A DNA stretch of 7,271 nucleotides from Helicobacteraceae bacterium (lineage in GTDB: Bacteria > Campylobacterota > Campylobacteria > Campylobacterales > Sulfurimonadaceae). Of the stretch, positions 6,695 to 7,271 are shown one piece after another. Every line of letters begins with the position of its first letter. Position 1 is the first letter of the stretch. Under the pieces are notes generated by a model. It was not told the origin of the DNA. It worked only from the letters and a program-made list of their open reading frames with translations, and did no database searches. A program made the translations under genes and the position numbers. The stretch lies in the NCBI GenBank assembly GCA_030642185.1, contig DAOWOG010000050.1:1-7271 (forward strand), in the 5' to 3' direction.

Positions 6695-6708
6695 TTGATT
6701 TGTGTCAA
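6695..6708 (-). promoter_or_regulatory. FNR/Nss-like (Crp-Fnr family) operator
   Basis: On the minus strand the site reads TTGACACAAATCAA, which matches 9 of the 10 specified bases of the FNR consensus TTGAT-N4-ATCAA. Its centre, 6701.5, lies 41.5 bases before the start point predicted from the TACAAT at 6672-6667, the standard class II activator position. Crp/Fnr-family Nss regulators control nos genes in Wolinella succinogenes in response to nitrate, NO or N2O, so a regulator of that kind is a reasonable candidate. The box is seen; the identity of the regulator is inference. Confidence 0.6.
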
Positions 6709-6709
6709 T

Positions 6710-6738
6710 TACACAAAGGAGTAGTCCTCCTTTGTGTA
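6710..6738 (-). other. Strong stem-loop just after nosZ, without a U-tract
   Basis: Two perfect 12-base arms (6738-6727 and 6721-6710) enclose a 5-base loop, starting 8 bases past the nosZ stop codon. Neither strand has a run of T after the stem, so it is not a standard intrinsic terminator. It could protect or define the 3' end of an abundant nosZ transcript, or cause partial termination so that nosZ is made in excess over the accessory genes. The structure is read directly from the sequence; the role is inference. Confidence 0.75.
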
Positions 6739-6746
6739 GTATTGAC

Positions 6747-7271
6747 CTAGAACAGATTGGCGTTTTCGTCAATCCATTTGAAATATTCGATAATATCGGC
6801 AATTTCTTCATCTGTCATATCCTGGTCAGGCATTTTCAGATTAAAGTAATCTATCATTGCTTTGACATAAGGATCATGGAACATGTTTTCAGGGTCTTTG
6901 ATAAAATCAGCTACCCATTTTTCACCATTCTCATGACGCTGCAGAACACCCGTAAGGTCTGGACCTGAACTGACTTTACCGACAACATGGCAGCCTGAAC
7001 ATCCGCCTTCATCAAAGGCACGTTGTCCGCGCTCTTGAGCTACCGTCTGTTTTGTGGCCACTTCCTTGGTAAGTGTGTCTTTTGCCCGGATACCAACGTC
7101 GGCTGTTTTAACCATGTATTGCCAGATCATGTTCTCAAACAGGATCGCTTTTTCCATATCTCCGGCTTTGACCGCTTCATCAGAAAGTTTTTTCTGTGCA
7201 GGGATTTGACCGTACTGATCAAGTGCATCCACAACAAGGGCCTTAACGACCGGGTATTTCTCATAGTGGTG
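6747..7271 (-). CDS. nosZ: Nitrous oxide reductase, C-terminal part with fused cytochrome c domain (partial)
   Basis: This is the last 174 codons of a gene that enters from the right edge; the frame stays open to base 7271 and ends with TAG at 6749-6747. The GTG at 7232 is an internal valine, not a start. About 90 residues of mostly helical sequence lead into a monohaem cytochrome c domain. The haem site CSGCH lies at 7001-6987, followed by a GPDLTG motif and a KMPDQDMTDEEI stretch whose first Met is the likely distal haem ligand. The copper-binding parts (CuZ histidines, CuA Cys/His) would be upstream and are not visible. The call rests on the haem extension known from clade II NosZ of Campylobacterota and on the nosBDGC1C2HFLY genes that follow. 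In that family NosZ reduces N2O to N2 in the periplasm, and the haem domain takes electrons from small cytochromes. A separate cytochrome gene cannot be fully excluded. Confidence 0.87.
   Translation of the reverse strand, partial: HHYEKYPVVKALVVDALDQYGQIPAQKKLSDEAVKAGDMEKAILFENMIWQYMVKTADVGIRAKDTLTKEVATKQTVAQERGQRAFDEGGCSGCHVVGKVSSGPDLTGVLQRHENGEKWVADFIKDPENMFHDPYVKAMIDYFNLKMPDQDMTDEEIADIIEYFKWIDENANLF

Noticed and set aside
6466..6708. An 80-residue minus-strand frame across the nosZ-nosB spacer
   Set aside because: It starts at TTG inside the operator-like box, has no ribosome site, consists of A/T-driven Ile/Lys/Asn/Tyr residues, and overlaps the start of nosB.
6710..6738. Standard intrinsic terminator
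   Set aside because: The stem is strong but no T-run follows on either strand, so I list it as a stem-loop of uncertain role.
6702..6968. A plus-strand frame opposite the nosZ end
   Set aside because: It is antisense to the NosZ haem domain and has no ribosome site or family features.
1..7271. Mobile elements, CRISPR arrays, tRNA or rRNA genes
   Set aside because: I saw no repeat-spacer array, transposase motif, terminal repeats or structured RNA gene; nearly all bases are explained by the nos operon.

Overview
The window is most of a nitrous oxide reduction (nos) cluster of the clade II ("atypical") type. Every gene lies on the minus strand, so transcription runs from high to low coordinates. 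The organism is most likely a member of Campylobacterota (Epsilonproteobacteria), of the Sulfurovum/Sulfurimonas/Wolinella kind. The gene set matches the nosZ-B-D-G-C1-C2-H type of cluster known from Wolinella succinogenes, NosZ carries a C-terminal haem domain, and the GC content looks moderate. The genus is inference; no rRNA or other marker is present.

Layout in transcription order: the 3' end of nosZ (7271-6747, open at the window edge); a 174-base AT-rich spacer (6746-6573) with a strong stem-loop, an FNR/Nss-like box placed at -41.5 to a candidate -10, and an all-A/T dyad next to the following ribosome binding site; nosB (6572-5790); nosD (5784-4567); nosG (4564-3809); nosC1 (3812-3243); nosC2 (3229-2753); nosH (2734-1829); nosF (1832-1194); nosL (1207-734); and nosY (734-1, missing only its C-terminal end). 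From nosB to nosY the genes are separated by at most 18 bases or overlap by 1 to 14 bases, so they read as one operon. No other stretch longer than about 20 bases is non-coding.

How the genes fit together: NosH (polytopic membrane Fe-S protein) and NosG (Tat-exported protein with up to four Fe-S clusters) are expected to oxidise menaquinol and pass electrons to the monohaem cytochromes NosC1 (lipoprotein) and NosC2 (N-terminally anchored). These would feed the haem domain of NosZ and then its copper centres. NosD (periplasmic beta-helix), NosF (ATPase) and NosY (permease) form the ABC-type system for copper-centre maturation, with NosL as the outer-leaflet copper lipoprotein. NosB is a membrane protein typical of clade II clusters with no settled biochemical role. 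No NosR or NosX is seen.

I found no evidence for a wholly new system. The least explained parts are the nosZ-nosB spacer, NosB itself, and the placement of nosL between nosF and nosY.
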